Assembly (NCBI RefSeq): GCF_027920545.1
Contig: NZ_CP115859.1
Span: forward strand, 3,007,001 to 3,071,000
Reading direction: 5' to 3'
DNA from: Chryseobacterium camelliae
Lineage (GTDB): Bacteria > Bacteroidota > Bacteroidia > Flavobacteriales > Weeksellaceae
DNA length: 64,000 nt
The translations under genes were made by a program, and so were the position numbers. The first letter of the stretch is position 1, and each line of letters opens with the position of its first letter. Positions 25,302 through 34,997 of the stretch are shown here, one piece after another. Under the pieces are notes generated by a model. It did no database searches. It was given only the letters and a program-made list of their open reading frames with translations, and was not told where the DNA came from.

Positions 25302-26273
25302 ATGGAATTTTTAGACAGATACCAACAGCTTGTTGCGGATGCTATTCAAAAGTATACTTTCAAAGATAAGCCTGCAGAATTATATGATCCGATGAACTAC
25401 ATTATTTCACATGGTGGAAAGCGTCTTCGTCCGATTATGGTTTTAATGGCGTGTGATTTATTTGGAGGAGACTTGAAGCAGGCAATAAAACCGGCTTTGG
25501 CTATCGAGTTTTTCCATAATTTCACACTGATCCATGATGATATTATGGATGAAGCTCCTCTGAGAAGAAATAAACCGACTATTCATACTTTGCACGGAAT
25601 TAACGTAGGAATTCTTTCAGGAGACGGATTAATGCTGAAAGCCTATAAGTTTTTCGAAGATCTTGAACCTGAGATTTTCAAAGCTTGTATCAGAATCTTC
25701 ACTCATACAGGTTTGCTTTTATGTGAAGGACAGCAGTATGACATCAATTTTGAAACGCAGGAAAATGTTACTTTTGATGATTACATCAGAATGATTACCT
25801 ATAAAACAGGAGTTTTGAGTGCTTCTTCTTTCGAAATCGGAGCATTGATTGCCAAAGCGAATTTCAAAGATGCCAAAGCGATTTTTAATTTCGGAAAACA
25901 TATCGGAATTGCTTTCCAGATTATGGATGATTATCTGGATGTATTCGGAGATCAGGCACAATTTGGTAAAAAGCATGCCGGTGATATTTACGAAAATAAA
26001 AAGACGGTTCTTTATCTGATGGCGAGAGAATATGCGACGGAAGAAGAAAGAAAAGAACTGGATTACTGGTACTCTAAAAAGACGGATAATATCGATAAAG
26101 TATACGGAGTTGAAAAAATTTTCAGAAGAACAAAAGTAGACGAGAAAGCATTGCGCTTGATCGAAAAACATAATGAAATTGGGCAAAGCTACCTTCAGAA
26201 GATCGATATTCCGGAAGAAAAGAAAAAACCGTTTGCGGAACTTGCCAATTATTTATTGAGAAGAGAAAGCTAA
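25302..26273 (+). CDS. polyprenyl (short-chain) diphosphate synthase
   Basis: A 324-residue trans-isoprenyl diphosphate synthase. The first Asp-rich motif is DDIMD at residues 79-83 with downstream RR, and the second is QIMDDYLDVFGD. Conserved GGKRLRP is at 38-44. Phe74 sits five residues before the first Asp. In characterised enzymes an aromatic there limits the product to about C15-C20, so a farnesyl or geranylgeranyl product is more likely than a quinone side chain. This is inference. The ATG at 25302 is chosen over a TTG at 25281, which would lie in the promoter. Confidence 0.9.
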   Translation: MEFLDRYQQLVADAIQKYTFKDKPAELYDPMNYIISHGGKRLRPIMVLMACDLFGGDLKQAIKPALAIEFFHNFTLIHDDIMDEAPLRRNKPTIHTLHGINVGILSGDGLMLKAYKFFEDLEPEIFKACIRIFTHTGLLLCEGQQYDINFETQENVTFDDYIRMITYKTGVLSASSFEIGALIAKANFKDAKAIFNFGKHIGIAFQIMDDYLDVFGDQAQFGKKHAGDIYENKKTVLYLMAREYATEEERKELDYWYSKKTDNIDKVYGVEKIFRRTKVDEKALRLIEKHNEIGQSYLQKIDIPEEKKKPFAELANYLLRRES

Positions 26274-26348
26274 AAAGATAGTAAGTTTTAGGTTGCAGGT
26301 AGCAGATTTGCCTGTAATCTAAGACCTGCAAGCTATCATCTATTACAA

Positions 26349-27299
26349 ATGAAATTCAGGACGGAAGTTGACATTACAGAATCGAAGAAGAAGATTGAAG
26401 TTGAAGATAAAATATTTTCGATAGGCTCCTGCTTTGCATCTGAAATGTCGGATTTATTACAAAAAGGTCAATTACAGACCGTAAATAATCCGTTTGGGAC
26501 TATTTTTAACCCGTTTTCGATTAATAATTCAATAAAAAGGCTTCATGATGCTGAGTTTTATATTGAAGATGATTTAATTGCCTTTAATGATGAATTTATT
26601 TCGTTAGATCACCATACAAGCTTTGATACGAGATATATTCATCAGACTTTAGCTAAAATTAATGCCAGGATTGAAGAAGGAAATTCTTTTCTTCAAAATT
26701 CAAACTGGGTTATCATCACGTACGGAACTTCATTTATTTATGAATTTGTTCCGAAGCAGAAACTGGTGGCAAACTGCCATAAAATTCCGCAAAAATTCTT
26801 TGAAAAAAGGTTGCTGACTCATCAGGAACTTACAGAATCCATTTACAATACAGTTTTAAATTTAAATGATATCTGTACAAATGATGTTCAGATTTTATTT
26901 ACGGTTTCTCCGGTTCGTCATACAAAGGACGGAATGGTTGAAAATCAGTTGAGTAAATCAAAATTAATCACGGCAATTCATGAAGTAATTCCGCAATTTG
27001 AAAACTGTCATTACCTTCCGGTTTATGAAATTATAATGGATGATCTTCGGGATTATCGTTTTTATAAAGAAGATATGATACATCCTAATAATCAGTCGGT
27101 TAATTATATTTTTGAGAAATTCGGGAATGCCTATTTTTCTGAGTCGACAAAAGATTTTATTAAAGAGAATTTTAAGATTGGTAAAGCTTTGGAGCACAGA
27201 ACGGATGATGAAAAAGATCCTAAATATATTGAGTTTAAGGAGAAATTGAACCAGAGAATTGACGCTCAGAGACAGAAAGTAAAACATAAAATATTTTAG
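26349..27299 (+). CDS. GSCFA domain-containing protein
   Basis: A 316-residue protein with the diagnostic FSIGSCFASEM motif at residues 26-36 that names the GSCFA family (SGNH-hydrolase-like). The NPFGTIFNPFS and TYGTSFIYEF segments and the late HPNNQSVNYIFEKFG block fit the family's conserved Ser and Asp/His positions. It is probably an esterase or acetyl-transfer enzyme; the substrate is unknown. There is no signal peptide. It is the first of three tightly packed genes (gaps of 3 and 2 bases) with the Cys-rich protein and TatD. Confidence 0.88.
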   Translation: MKFRTEVDITESKKKIEVEDKIFSIGSCFASEMSDLLQKGQLQTVNNPFGTIFNPFSINNSIKRLHDAEFYIEDDLIAFNDEFISLDHHTSFDTRYIHQTLAKINARIEEGNSFLQNSNWVIITYGTSFIYEFVPKQKLVANCHKIPQKFFEKRLLTHQELTESIYNTVLNLNDICTNDVQILFTVSPVRHTKDGMVENQLSKSKLITAIHEVIPQFENCHYLPVYEIIMDDLRDYRFYKEDMIHPNNQSVNYIFEKFGNAYFSESTKDFIKENFKIGKALEHRTDDEKDPKYIEFKEKLNQRIDAQRQKVKHKIF

Positions 27300-27302
27300 G
27301 AG

Positions 27303-27569
27303 ATGAACAATAAATATGAATTAGAATTTTTATTAGGCTCACATAAAGGAAGTTTTAAAAATAAAAATGAAATTTTAAATTATAAAGAATGCGGATGTTT
27401 TTATTGTAAAAAAATATTTTTCTCAAGTGAGATTGTTGATTGGAATAAGGAAAATGATGCAGAGGAAACCGCAATTTGCCCGAAATGTGGAATAGATTCA
27501 GTTTTGTCAGAAAAATATCCAATCTCAGATAATTTATTTTTAATTGAAATGTATAAATACTGGTTCTAA
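27303..27569 (+). CDS. small Cys-rich (zinc-binding) protein
   Basis: An 88-residue cytosolic protein I cannot name with certainty. Four or five cysteines in CGCFYCKK (residues about 32-38) and CPKCG (about 70-74) suggest one structural zinc site split across the protein. A conserved-looking IVDWNKENDAEETA segment lies between them. Similar short CxxC...CPKCG proteins occur widely as uncharacterised cytoplasmic proteins. It is locked into an operon, 3 bases after the GSCFA gene and 2 bases before TatD, so it is real. Function unknown. Confidence 0.7.
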   Translation: MNNKYELEFLLGSHKGSFKNKNEILNYKECGCFYCKKIFFSSEIVDWNKENDAEETAICPKCGIDSVLSEKYPISDNLFLIEMYKYWF

Positions 27570-27571
27570 AA

Positions 27572-28339
27572 ATGATTGATACACATACACATTTATATGC
27601 TGAAGAGTTTGACGAGGACCGAAAAGAAACCATTCAAAGGGCTTTAGATAAAGGAATTACAGAATTTTATCTTCCGGCAATCGATTCAGAATCTCATGAA
27701 AAGATGCTGCAGCTGGAAAGGGAATACCCGGCTCATATTTTTTCCATGATGGGACTGCATCCCTGTTATGTAAAACCGGAAACCTGGGAAAAAGAATTGA
27801 AAATTGTTAAAAATTACCTTGACCGGAGAGCTTTTCCTGCCATCGGAGAGATCGGGATTGATCTGTATTGGGATAAAACGACACTGGATATTCAGGTAAA
27901 GGCTTTCGAACAGCAAATCGATTGGGCGATTGAAAAAGATTTGCCGATCGTTATTCATACCAGAGAAAGTTTTGATGAAACTTTTGAGGTATTAGAAAGA
28001 AAAAAACACCCGAAATTAAGAGGAATTTTCCATTGTTTTTCAGGAAATTTAGAACAGGCAAAACATGCAATTGATTTAAATTTCATTTTAGGAATCGGTG
28101 GAGTAGTCACATTTAAAAATGGTAAAATTGATCAGTTTTTACATGAAATTCCTTTAGATAAAATTGTTCTGGAAACGGATTCACCTTATTTAGCACCGGT
28201 TCCGCACCGAGGAAAAAGAAATGAAAGCTCCTATCTTGATCTGGTTGCCGGGAAATTGGTAGATATTTATAAAGTGGATTTTTCTGAGATTGATAAGATA
28301 ACGACAGGGAATGCAAAGAACATGTTCGTCTCGATATAA
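27572..28339 (+). CDS. TatD family deoxyribonuclease/metal-dependent hydrolase
   Basis: A 255-residue TIM-barrel hydrolase. It begins MIDTHTHLYAEEFDEDR (metal ligands in HTH). The other ligands are expected in GEIGIDLYW, IVIHTRES, GIFHCFSG and the C-terminal ETDSPYLAPVPHRGKRNESS, all characteristic of TatD. Members degrade DNA or RNA ends or act in DNA-repair and quality-control roles. The length is normal for the family. It is last in the GSCFA operon, ending at a bidirectional terminator shared with the convergent DEAD-box gene. Confidence 0.93.
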   Translation: MIDTHTHLYAEEFDEDRKETIQRALDKGITEFYLPAIDSESHEKMLQLEREYPAHIFSMMGLHPCYVKPETWEKELKIVKNYLDRRAFPAIGEIGIDLYWDKTTLDIQVKAFEQQIDWAIEKDLPIVIHTRESFDETFEVLERKKHPKLRGIFHCFSGNLEQAKHAIDLNFILGIGGVVTFKNGKIDQFLHEIPLDKIVLETDSPYLAPVPHRGKRNESSYLDLVAGKLVDIYKVDFSEIDKITTGNAKNMFVSI

Positions 28340-28344
28340 ATAAG

Positions 28345-28370
28345 AAAAACCTTCCAATCGGAAGGTTTTT
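28345..28370. terminator. bidirectional terminator between tatD and the RhlE-type helicase
   Basis: Stem AAAAACCTTCC/GGAAGGTTTTT with loop AATC. A-rich on one side and T-rich on the other, it can stop transcripts from both converging genes. Confidence 0.88.
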
Positions 28371-28373
28371 TGA

Positions 28374-29675
28374 TTATTTTTTTCTTGTAAAATTTTTATT
28401 CTTAGGTTTTTTAAAACCAATCGCTGGGGCTGCGGTTCCTGGCTTTTTCTTGTTCCTAGGAGGTCTTGATGAATTGGACGACTGAGGTCTGCCGCCTCCT
28501 GCTGCAACAGGTTTGTTATTTGAGTCTCTTTTCTGTGCAACCAAATTGTCGGTATGGAACGGATGGTCTTTTATAATCGGGATTTTCATTCCGATCAATT
28601 TCTCAGTATTCTTTAAATTCAATAAGTCCAAACCATCCACAAAAGAAATAGAAGTTCCTTCTGCTCCTGCTCTTCCTGTTCTTCCAATCCGGTGAACATA
28701 CGTTTCAGAGACATCGGAAAGTTCAAAATTTACCACATATTTCAGCTCGTCAATATCAATTCCTCTTGCCGCGATATCAGTGGCTACCAATACTCGGGTT
28801 TTTCCGGATTTGAAATTGTTTAAAGCATTCTGACGGGCATTCTGAGATTTATTTCCATGAATGGCTTCAGTGGAAATATTGTCTTTTTGCAGCTTTTTCG
28901 CAATTTTGTCGGCTCCATGTTTGGTTCTTGCAAAAACTAAAACCGAATCGGAGATATCGTTTTTTAAAATATGAGTCAAAAGATTCAGTTTATCTTCTCT
29001 TTCTACAAAATATACTGATTGTTTGATCGTTTCTGCAGTCGAAGAAACAGGTGTTACTTCCACTTTTACAGGATTGTTAAGAATAGAACCCGCCAGCTTC
29101 TGAATTTCTGCAGGCATGGTTGCAGAGAAAAACAAAGTTTGTCTTTTTTGAGGCAAAAGCTTGATGACTCTTTTCACGTCGTGTACAAAACCCATATCAA
29201 GCATCCTGTCTGCTTCATCCAAAACAAAGATTTCAAGGTTTTTCAGACTGATAATTCCCTGAGCAATAAAATCTAATAATCTACCTGGTGTAGCGACCAA
29301 AATATCAACACCTTTTCTCAGGGCAGCTTCCTGATTTCCCTGTTTTACCCCTCCGAAAATCACCAAATGCCTTAAAGGAAGATATTTTCCATAAGCATTG
29401 ATGTTTTCTTCAATCTGTATTGCCAATTCCCTTGTAGGAGTTAATATTAAAGCTTTAATATTTTTATTGGGCGTTTTATTTTTAGAAAGATTCTGTAAAA
29501 TAGGGATGGCAAATGCTGCTGTTTTTCCGGTTCCAGTTTGAGCGCAACCCAGAAAGTCTCTACCTTTTATGATTTCGGGAATTGATTTTTCCTGAATAGG
29601 AGTAGGGTTGGTATATCCTTGTTCCTGAATTGCTTTTGCAATAGGATCTATTAAGTTTAAGTCTGTAAAATTCAA
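28374..29675 (-). CDS. DEAD-box RNA helicase, RhlE type
   Basis: A 433-residue ATP-dependent RNA helicase, shorter than the one at 21542 and lacking a DbpA domain. Motifs: Q motif TPIQEKS at 25-31, CAQTGTGKT at 44-52, PTREL at 80-84, DEAD at 153-156 followed by RMLDMGF, SAT, and [10 protein letters not shown] near 325. The basic, Pro/Asn/Lys-rich tail ([10 protein letters not shown]) fits RhlE proteins, which work in ribosome maturation and RNA decay. The first codon is TTG; no ATG lies upstream in frame, and the N-terminus MNFTDLNL matches the family. Confidence 0.92.
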   Translation of the reverse strand: MNFTDLNLIDPIAKAIQEQGYTNPTPIQEKSIPEIIKGRDFLGCAQTGTGKTAAFAIPILQNLSKNKTPNKNIKALILTPTRELAIQIEENINAYGKYLPLRHLVIFGGVKQGNQEAALRKGVDILVATPGRLLDFIAQGIISLKNLEIFVLDEADRMLDMGFVHDVKRVIKLLPQKRQTLFFSATMPAEIQKLAGSILNNPVKVEVTPVSSTAETIKQSVYFVEREDKLNLLTHILKNDISDSVLVFARTKHGADKIAKKLQKDNISTEAIHGNKSQNARQNALNNFKSGKTRVLVATDIAARGIDIDELKYVVNFELSDVSETYVHRIGRTGRAGAEGTSISFVDGLDLLNLKNTEKLIGMKIPIIKDHPFHTDNLVAQKRDSNNKPVAAGGGRPQSSNSSRPPRNKKKPGTAAPAIGFKKPKNKNFTRKK

Positions 29676-29692
29676 GTGAATTGTTTTTAATT

Positions 29693-29722
29693 AAATAAAA
29701 ATTCCTTCAAAATGAAGGAATT
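29693..29722 (-). terminator. terminator of the DUF6438 gene
   Basis: Minus-strand stem AATTCCTTC/GAAGGAATT with a 5-base loop, followed by TTTATTT. Confidence 0.8.
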
Positions 29723-29759
29723 ATGTTTTGCAAAGGTAGCTTAAATATTTTTAAGTGGA

Positions 29760-30248
29760 TTATTTCACTTTTGTCCATTGCTGGTTGTGTCTCAGATCTT
29801 CAAAAAATTGATATACTTCAACCAATTTTTCAGTTCCTTTTTTTCCGTAGTCTTCAATATTCTTAGATTTTCCATCAGTGAAATTAACTCTTAAATAAGA
29901 AGTGGGAAGATCAGTTATATTTCTTTCACCATATTTCTCATTAAGGTTTTGTACAGCTAATCCATCCAATAATGCAGTCAGTTTCTTATAATCATCTTCC
30001 TTGATCGTTCCTTTGAAAGTTCCTTCTCTTGGTTTTGAAAACTCAGCTTTTGAAAACTCTTTAGAAAAATTGAAATGTTCCGCTTCCAATATGGCAGTTC
30101 TGTCAGGATTGATCGTGATTTTAAAAATAGGGCAAGATCCGAAACATGCTCCTGCTTCATATTCTATAGTTGAATATCTTGAGGTATTTTTCTGAGTGGA
30201 GCATGAAAACAATAGTAATGCCGTCAATAAGCTGAAAAGATATTTCAT
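29760..30248 (-). CDS. DUF6438 lipoprotein
   Basis: A 162-residue lipoprotein with signal MKYLFSLLTALLLFSC (lipobox Cys16). The body carries YEAGACFGSCPIFKITINPD, the conserved CFGxCPxY/F motif of DUF6438, with two Cys that may form a disulfide or bind a ligand. Function unknown. It is probably anchored in the outer or inner membrane facing the periplasm. Monocistronic, with its own terminator at 29693; divergent from the surface-protein unit that begins at 30426. Confidence 0.82.
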   Translation of the reverse strand: MKYLFSLLTALLLFSCSTQKNTSRYSTIEYEAGACFGSCPIFKITINPDRTAILEAEHFNFSKEFSKAEFSKPREGTFKGTIKEDDYKKLTALLDGLAVQNLNEKYGERNITDLPTSYLRVNFTDGKSKNIEDYGKKGTEKLVEVYQFFEDLRHNQQWTKVK

Positions 30249-30425
30249 AGTTTTAAATTTTGCTGAGATCTTTCAAGAATTGTTCCAAAAACTTTTTTAG
30301 ATAAAATTTAAATGTATCCACAAACTTTATTGACATTGAAAAAATATAATAAAAAAGTATAATTCTATAAAATGATATCAATTTCTTAAAATTATATTTA
30401 ATCAGAACAAAAACAATTTTTCACC

Positions 30426-31601
30426 ATGAAAAAAACGATCATTTTACTTTCTGCTGTATTAGGATTTACGGCAAATGCTCAATGGAATCTTACAGGCAAC
30501 GCAGGAACAACTCCGGGAACAAATTTCTTAGGCACTACGGATAATCAGCCAATAATTTTTAAGACAAATAATCAAGAATGGATTAAGCTTACAACTACAG
30601 GAAGAGTAATTTTCCAGAATATTGATGGAGCACTAGGATGGAATAATAATCTTTTCTTAGGTGGGGGGAATGATACTGCAACAGGATTAGCAAATACGGC
30701 TGTTGGCCTTGGATCTCTTGTAAGTCAATCAACAGGGGTTGGAAATACTGCTTTTGGTTCTAACTCGGGGAGGAACATTTCGACAGGAAGTTCTAATACA
30801 GCTATAGGGAGTAATACAATGATGAATGGAAGTATAGGAAATGCAAATACTGCTGTAGGAGGAAACGCTCTTACTGGACCAGGTACTTTGGTGGAAAATA
30901 CAGCAATTGGTATGGCTTCTATGGCTCGATATAATTCAGTATCTACAGATTATGTGTCGGCGAATACAGCTCTTGGATTTGGATCATTGGCATACCTTTC
31001 CAATGGAACTGGTAATGTAGTAATAGGGAAAAGAGCTATGGGAGGAGTTACAAGCGGTGTTAATAATGTTGCAATTGGGCATATGACAGCGGATAATTTA
31101 ATAGGTGGTAATAATAATGTTTATATAGGAGATGTAAAGGCATTTAGTACATCTTCAAATAATGAACTTAATATCAACAAATGGATTGTTGGAAACAACG
31201 GAACTATTGGCATCGGAGAATTCACTAATCAATTGCCAGCTGATGGAATAGCTCCAGATGGAGAAAAATACAAGCTTTTTGTAAAAGATGGTATCAGAAC
31301 AGAAAAAGTAAAAGTAGATATTGCAGCAAATAATGGATGGGCAGATTATGTTTTTGCAAAAGAATATAAATTGATGCCTCTTAATGAACTTGCTCAATTT
31401 ATTAATAAAAATGGGCATTTACCTGAAGTTCCTACAACGGAAGAAGCAATTAAAAATGGTGTAGAATTAAAAGAAATGAATATCCTTTTATTAAAAAAAA
31501 TAGAGGAACTAACACTACATTTAATAGATCAGAATAAAGAACTCTCTGAACAGAAAGCTGAAATTATTGAATTGAAAAAACAAATGAATTCGTCTAAATA
31601 A
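30426..31601 (+). CDS. secreted repeat protein with YadA-head-like repeats
   Basis: A 391-residue exported protein. The signal peptide is MKKTIILLSAVLGFTANAQW. From about residue 90 to 235 it contains 13-16-residue repeats of the form GNTAxG (NTAVGLGSL, NTAFGSNSG, NTAIGSNTM, NTAVGGNAL, NTALGFGSL, NVAIGHMTA), the pattern of trimeric YadA-head left-handed beta-rolls. The C-terminal 110 residues (KVDIAANNGWADYVF, LNELAQFINKNGHLPEVPTTEE, then a coiled coil ending KKQMNSSK) are common in Bacteroidota surface and fibre proteins and probably trimerise. The next gene starts 17 bases later. A decayed copy of this gene lies at 33569. Confidence 0.85.
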   Translation: MKKTIILLSAVLGFTANAQWNLTGNAGTTPGTNFLGTTDNQPIIFKTNNQEWIKLTTTGRVIFQNIDGALGWNNNLFLGGGNDTATGLANTAVGLGSLVSQSTGVGNTAFGSNSGRNISTGSSNTAIGSNTMMNGSIGNANTAVGGNALTGPGTLVENTAIGMASMARYNSVSTDYVSANTALGFGSLAYLSNGTGNVVIGKRAMGGVTSGVNNVAIGHMTADNLIGGNNNVYIGDVKAFSTSSNNELNINKWIVGNNGTIGIGEFTNQLPADGIAPDGEKYKLFVKDGIRTEKVKVDIAANNGWADYVFAKEYKLMPLNELAQFINKNGHLPEVPTTEEAIKNGVELKEMNILLLKKIEELTLHLIDQNKELSEQKAEIIELKKQMNSSK

Positions 31602-31618
31602 TTTAAAGCGAAAATTTT

Positions 31619-33328
31619 ATGAAAACAAAAAATGTTTTTCTAATATTTCTCCTATTTTTTGGAGTGGATTTACTTTTTGCTCAGGGAGAAAATAATAATT
31701 GGTATTTTGGACAGTATGCAGCTCTCAATTTTCAGAATCCTACACCGGTAGGAATAAGCACCAGTAGCATGAATGCCTTAGAAGCATGTGGTTCTGTTAG
31801 TGATAACAATGGAAATTTGCTTTTTTACATGAGTGGTGAAAAGATTTGGAACAAGCAAAATCAAATTATGCCCAATGGAGTCTTGCTTCCGCCTAATCAA
31901 AATGATAGCGCACAACAACTTGCTATTGTAAAAAATCCGGCTAATAGTAATCAGTATTATGTTTTTACAACCGGTGAAAATAATTATACTAACTCTAATT
32001 TTAGAATTAATTACTCTATTGTTGATATGACCTTAGCAAATGGTTTAGGAGATGTCGTTCCAGCTTCTAAAAATGTTGCAGTATTGGATAATTTGGGAAA
32101 TATATTTATGTCAGAAGCCGTAACAATTGTTCCGAATTCAAGTGATGGTTCTTTCTGGGTATTAATTCCAAATGGGACAAAGCTTTATAGTTATAAGCTT
32201 AGTAATACAGGATTTAATAATGGTAATCCAGTTATAAGTAATCTGAATTTTCCTGTAAATTTAAATCAATATCAGTACTACAGTATAAAATCATCACCTA
32301 AGGTTAATAATAGTAGTTACTCTCATTATATTTGTATTTCTTTTTGGAAAAACAACATTATAAGTAACTTCCCGGATAGTGATTCAATTAATAAAATATA
32401 TTCATTCAATTCAACAACAGGACAAATTACCTCAGACTTTTCTTTACAGGTAAATGGATTGAGAGCTTATTTGCCTGAATTTAACAAAGATGCATCCGTG
32501 CTTTTTTTGGGATATACAAATATCTATGCAGTAGACCTTATTAGTTCTATAACCGGTGGGGTTCAATCTATGGAAATATATCATGAACCATCTCCTGCTA
32601 CTGCTTTTCCTATAGGCAGTATTCAAAGAAATAAACATGGGGATGTCTATGTAAATAAACCTTCGAGTCCGTATCTAGGGAGGATAACAAGTCCAGATGT
32701 ATATAGTTCGAATATGGGGGTTAATTTAACAGCTGTGGGTTTAATAAGTGGAGGTACAAGATATGGACTTCCTCAGTTGATACCAGTTTTGGAAACTAGT
32801 GGATATTACCCTTGCATTGACAATCTTACTTTAACTAGTGAAAGTAATAATATTTTTTATTATGAAATTGGAAATAAGATTACAACAAAAGATAATTATG
32901 TTATAGGCTCTCGACATAATATAACCATGCAGGCAGGGGAGAGCGTAAACCTTCTAAATGGAACACATATTCAGGCTGGTGCAATTTATTATGCTTTTAT
33001 AGCTCCCTGTGGTGAAAAAGAAGAATTCAATGCTAAATCTAAACAGAATCTACAAAAGGATATGATTTTAGAGTTAGATCAAGAAGAAAGAAAACAAAGA
33101 TTACAGATAAAAAACATAGACATCTATCCTAACCCTGTTTCTGAGCTTCTTACTGTAAAAACCGATCTGAAAATTGAAAATGTAAGTGTTAATGATATGT
33201 CAGGAAAAAATATCAATGTGACTCTTCGTGACAATAAAGTAGATGTAAGAAATCTTCCTGCAGGGTCTTATATTATTACTATTGAAACGAAAGAAGGAAA
33301 AACAACTAAGAAATTTATTAAAAAATAA
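31619..33328 (+). CDS. secreted protein with T9SS type A sorting domain
   Basis: A 569-residue exported protein with signal peptide MKTKNVFLIFLLFFGVDLLFAQ. Residues 25-380 resemble a beta-propeller (NNWYFGQYAALNF, CGSVSDNNGNLLFYMSGEKIW, QLAIVKNPANSNQYYVFTTG), the same start seen in the gene at 3373. A spacer follows (about 400-475) with NITMQAGESVNLLNGTHIQAG. The type A C-terminal sorting domain (from about 490) shows IDIYPNPVSELLTV, MSGKNI and LPAGSYIITIETKEGK. It is the second gene of an operon with the YadA-head-like protein, and the unit has a decayed copy downstream. Confidence 0.87.
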   Translation: MKTKNVFLIFLLFFGVDLLFAQGENNNWYFGQYAALNFQNPTPVGISTSSMNALEACGSVSDNNGNLLFYMSGEKIWNKQNQIMPNGVLLPPNQNDSAQQLAIVKNPANSNQYYVFTTGENNYTNSNFRINYSIVDMTLANGLGDVVPASKNVAVLDNLGNIFMSEAVTIVPNSSDGSFWVLIPNGTKLYSYKLSNTGFNNGNPVISNLNFPVNLNQYQYYSIKSSPKVNNSSYSHYICISFWKNNIISNFPDSDSINKIYSFNSTTGQITSDFSLQVNGLRAYLPEFNKDASVLFLGYTNIYAVDLISSITGGVQSMEIYHEPSPATAFPIGSIQRNKHGDVYVNKPSSPYLGRITSPDVYSSNMGVNLTAVGLISGGTRYGLPQLIPVLETSGYYPCIDNLTLTSESNNIFYYEIGNKITTKDNYVIGSRHNITMQAGESVNLLNGTHIQAGAIYYAFIAPCGEKEEFNAKSKQNLQKDMILELDQEERKQRLQIKNIDIYPNPVSELLTVKTDLKIENVSVNDMSGKNINVTLRDNKVDVRNLPAGSYIITIETKEGKTTKKFIKK

Positions 33329-33354
33329 TTGTATAGTCTATTTTCGGAAATCTG

Positions 33355-33385
33355 AAAAGCCTTCCAAATTGGAAGGCTTTTATAT
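33355..33385 (+). terminator. terminator after the surface-protein operon
   Basis: Stem AAAAGCCTTCC/GGAAGGCTTTT around AAATT, followed by T/A-rich sequence. Confidence 0.85.
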
Positions 33386-33568
33386 ATTTTTTCTTATGGA
33401 ATTTTATTTACAGGCTAAAAAATATAAATAATTTTTTATGACTAATTGAATATATAATCTTTTATAGTTTGATAATGAACTATTATTATATAAAAAATGA
33501 ATGTAATTATATAATGGTAATCATATGTTAATATTTAACTTTAAAAGAAATAATAAACTTATAACCAT

Positions 33569-34136
33569 ATGAAAAAACTTTTGTTTTATTAGCTGCTGTT
33601 CTATGCTTAAATGTAAACGCTCAATGGAGTCTTACAGGAAATTCGGGCACTAGTTCGAATGTAAATTTTTAGTAACTACTGATCTTCAATCACTTATTTA
33701 AAAAACAAACAATGTCGAAAGATTGAAAATTAATGAATATGGAAGATTAATTTATCAGAATGGGAATGATAATCTTCTAACTAGTAATACTTCCGGAATT
33801 ATAAATACAGCATTTGGGGTTAATTCATTATTGAATAATATTAATGGAACACTCAATACTGCTTTAGGATATAATTCTTTAAACGGTAAAGGAATTCAGA
33901 CAGAAAATGTTGCAGTAGGGCATGCCTCTATGGCGCGATACAATTCTACTTCTGATACAAACTCAATTTCAGGAAATGCATCAGTTTGGATATCAAGCAT
34001 TAGTTGGAATTCTAAACGGGAATTCAAATAGTAGTGTAGGGAGATTTGCATTGGTAGATTTGGAGACGGGTAGTTCGAATGTGGCTATAGGAGATGAGTC
34101 TGGCAAAAACTTATTTACAGGTAGGGCAGCATAGAA
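33569..34136 (+). pseudogene. decayed copy of the YadA-head-like repeat protein
   Basis: The start ATGAAAAAA is followed by a frameshift in the A-run. Corrected, it reads a signal peptide ending LCLNVNAQWSLTGNSGTSSN, matching the start of the gene at 30426. Further stops and shifts follow, with recognisable repeats in two frames (NTAFGVNSLL, NTALGYNSLN, ENVAVGHASMARYNS, then SSVGRFALVD, SNVAIGDESGKN). The coiled-coil end is missing; sequence runs directly into the tail of a T9SS gene at about 34094. It is clearly a second copy of the 30426 gene, inactivated by point indels and a deletion. Confidence 0.8.
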
Positions 34137-34927
34137 TTTATGCTGTAAATCTTCAAGCATCCTCATCGTCGGTAGTTTATAATATGATTTATGACGGCTA
34201 TGCCACAGGCAGGTCGTTTTGGGGAATACAGAGAAACCATCGAAATGAGATTTACATAAGTAGTCCATATTATGAGTATTTAAGTAAGATTACAAATCCT
34301 GATACATACGGAGCAAGTGGTTTAAATTTAGATGAGATCTATCTTCAAGGAAAGAAAACGTATCTGGGACTTCCTCAGCAATTGCTGATGACAAACATAG
34401 TAGAACCTGAGTGTATTCCTTATAAGATTCTTCAGAACACAGAACCTAATGTTGATTATATACATGCTGTAAGCGATTACATTATTGCTTCGGATAATTA
34501 TAGTGTTAATGCTGGTAATGGTCATATTGGAATGAAAGCAGGAAATTATATCAAGCTTTTACCTAACACTTATATCAAAGGGGGTTCAGATTTTCTTGCC
34601 ACAATTGCGCCATGTAAAGAAATTATAGAAGAATCGATTCAAAAACATCCAATAAATCATCAGGAAAAAGTGTCTCTTACTTTGGATCTTACAAATAATG
34701 TTGATACAGAAATAGTAAATGTTTATCCAAATCCGGCTTCTGATTTTATAAAAATAGATACTAAAACTAAAGTTCTGGCTTGGGAACTATATGATATTTC
34801 AGGGAAAATAGTTCTAAAAGGAAACAGTGATAAAATAGATGTGAAATCTATGACTAAAGGAGCCTATGTTTTATCTGTAACTATTGAAAAAGGAATAAAA
34901 GTTTCTAAAAAAATTATAGTAAAATAA
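34094..34927 (+). pseudogene. truncated T9SS type A protein, C-terminal part (fused to the decayed copy)
   Basis: The frame is open for 277 codons but lacks a signal peptide and the N-terminal half. From about 34135 it parallels the gene at 31619 (RIYAVNLQASSSSVVYNM, FWGIQRNHRNEIYISSP, IGMKAGNYIKLLPNTYIKGG). It ends in a good T9SS sorting domain (VNVYPNPASDFIKI, ISGKIVLKG, KGAYVLSVTIEKG). Its first codons belong to the preceding pseudogene read in another frame. A deletion has joined the 5' copy of one gene to the 3' end of the other, so the product could not be exported. Expression is doubtful. Confidence 0.75.
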
Positions 34928-34945
34928 AAAACGATAAAGAATAAA

Positions 34946-34980
34946 AAAGGAGAAACATCACTGTTTCTCCTTTGAATTTT
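34946..34980. terminator. bidirectional terminator before obgE
   Basis: Perfect 12-base stem AAAGGAGAAACA/TGTTTCTCCTTT around TCAC with A- and T-rich flanks, between converging reading directions. Confidence 0.85.
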
Positions 34981-34997
34981 ATTTAAATTTCGAATTT

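Noticed and set aside
25719..26186. 155-codon minus-strand frame
   Set aside because: Antisense shadow of the prenyl diphosphate synthase; no family resemblance.
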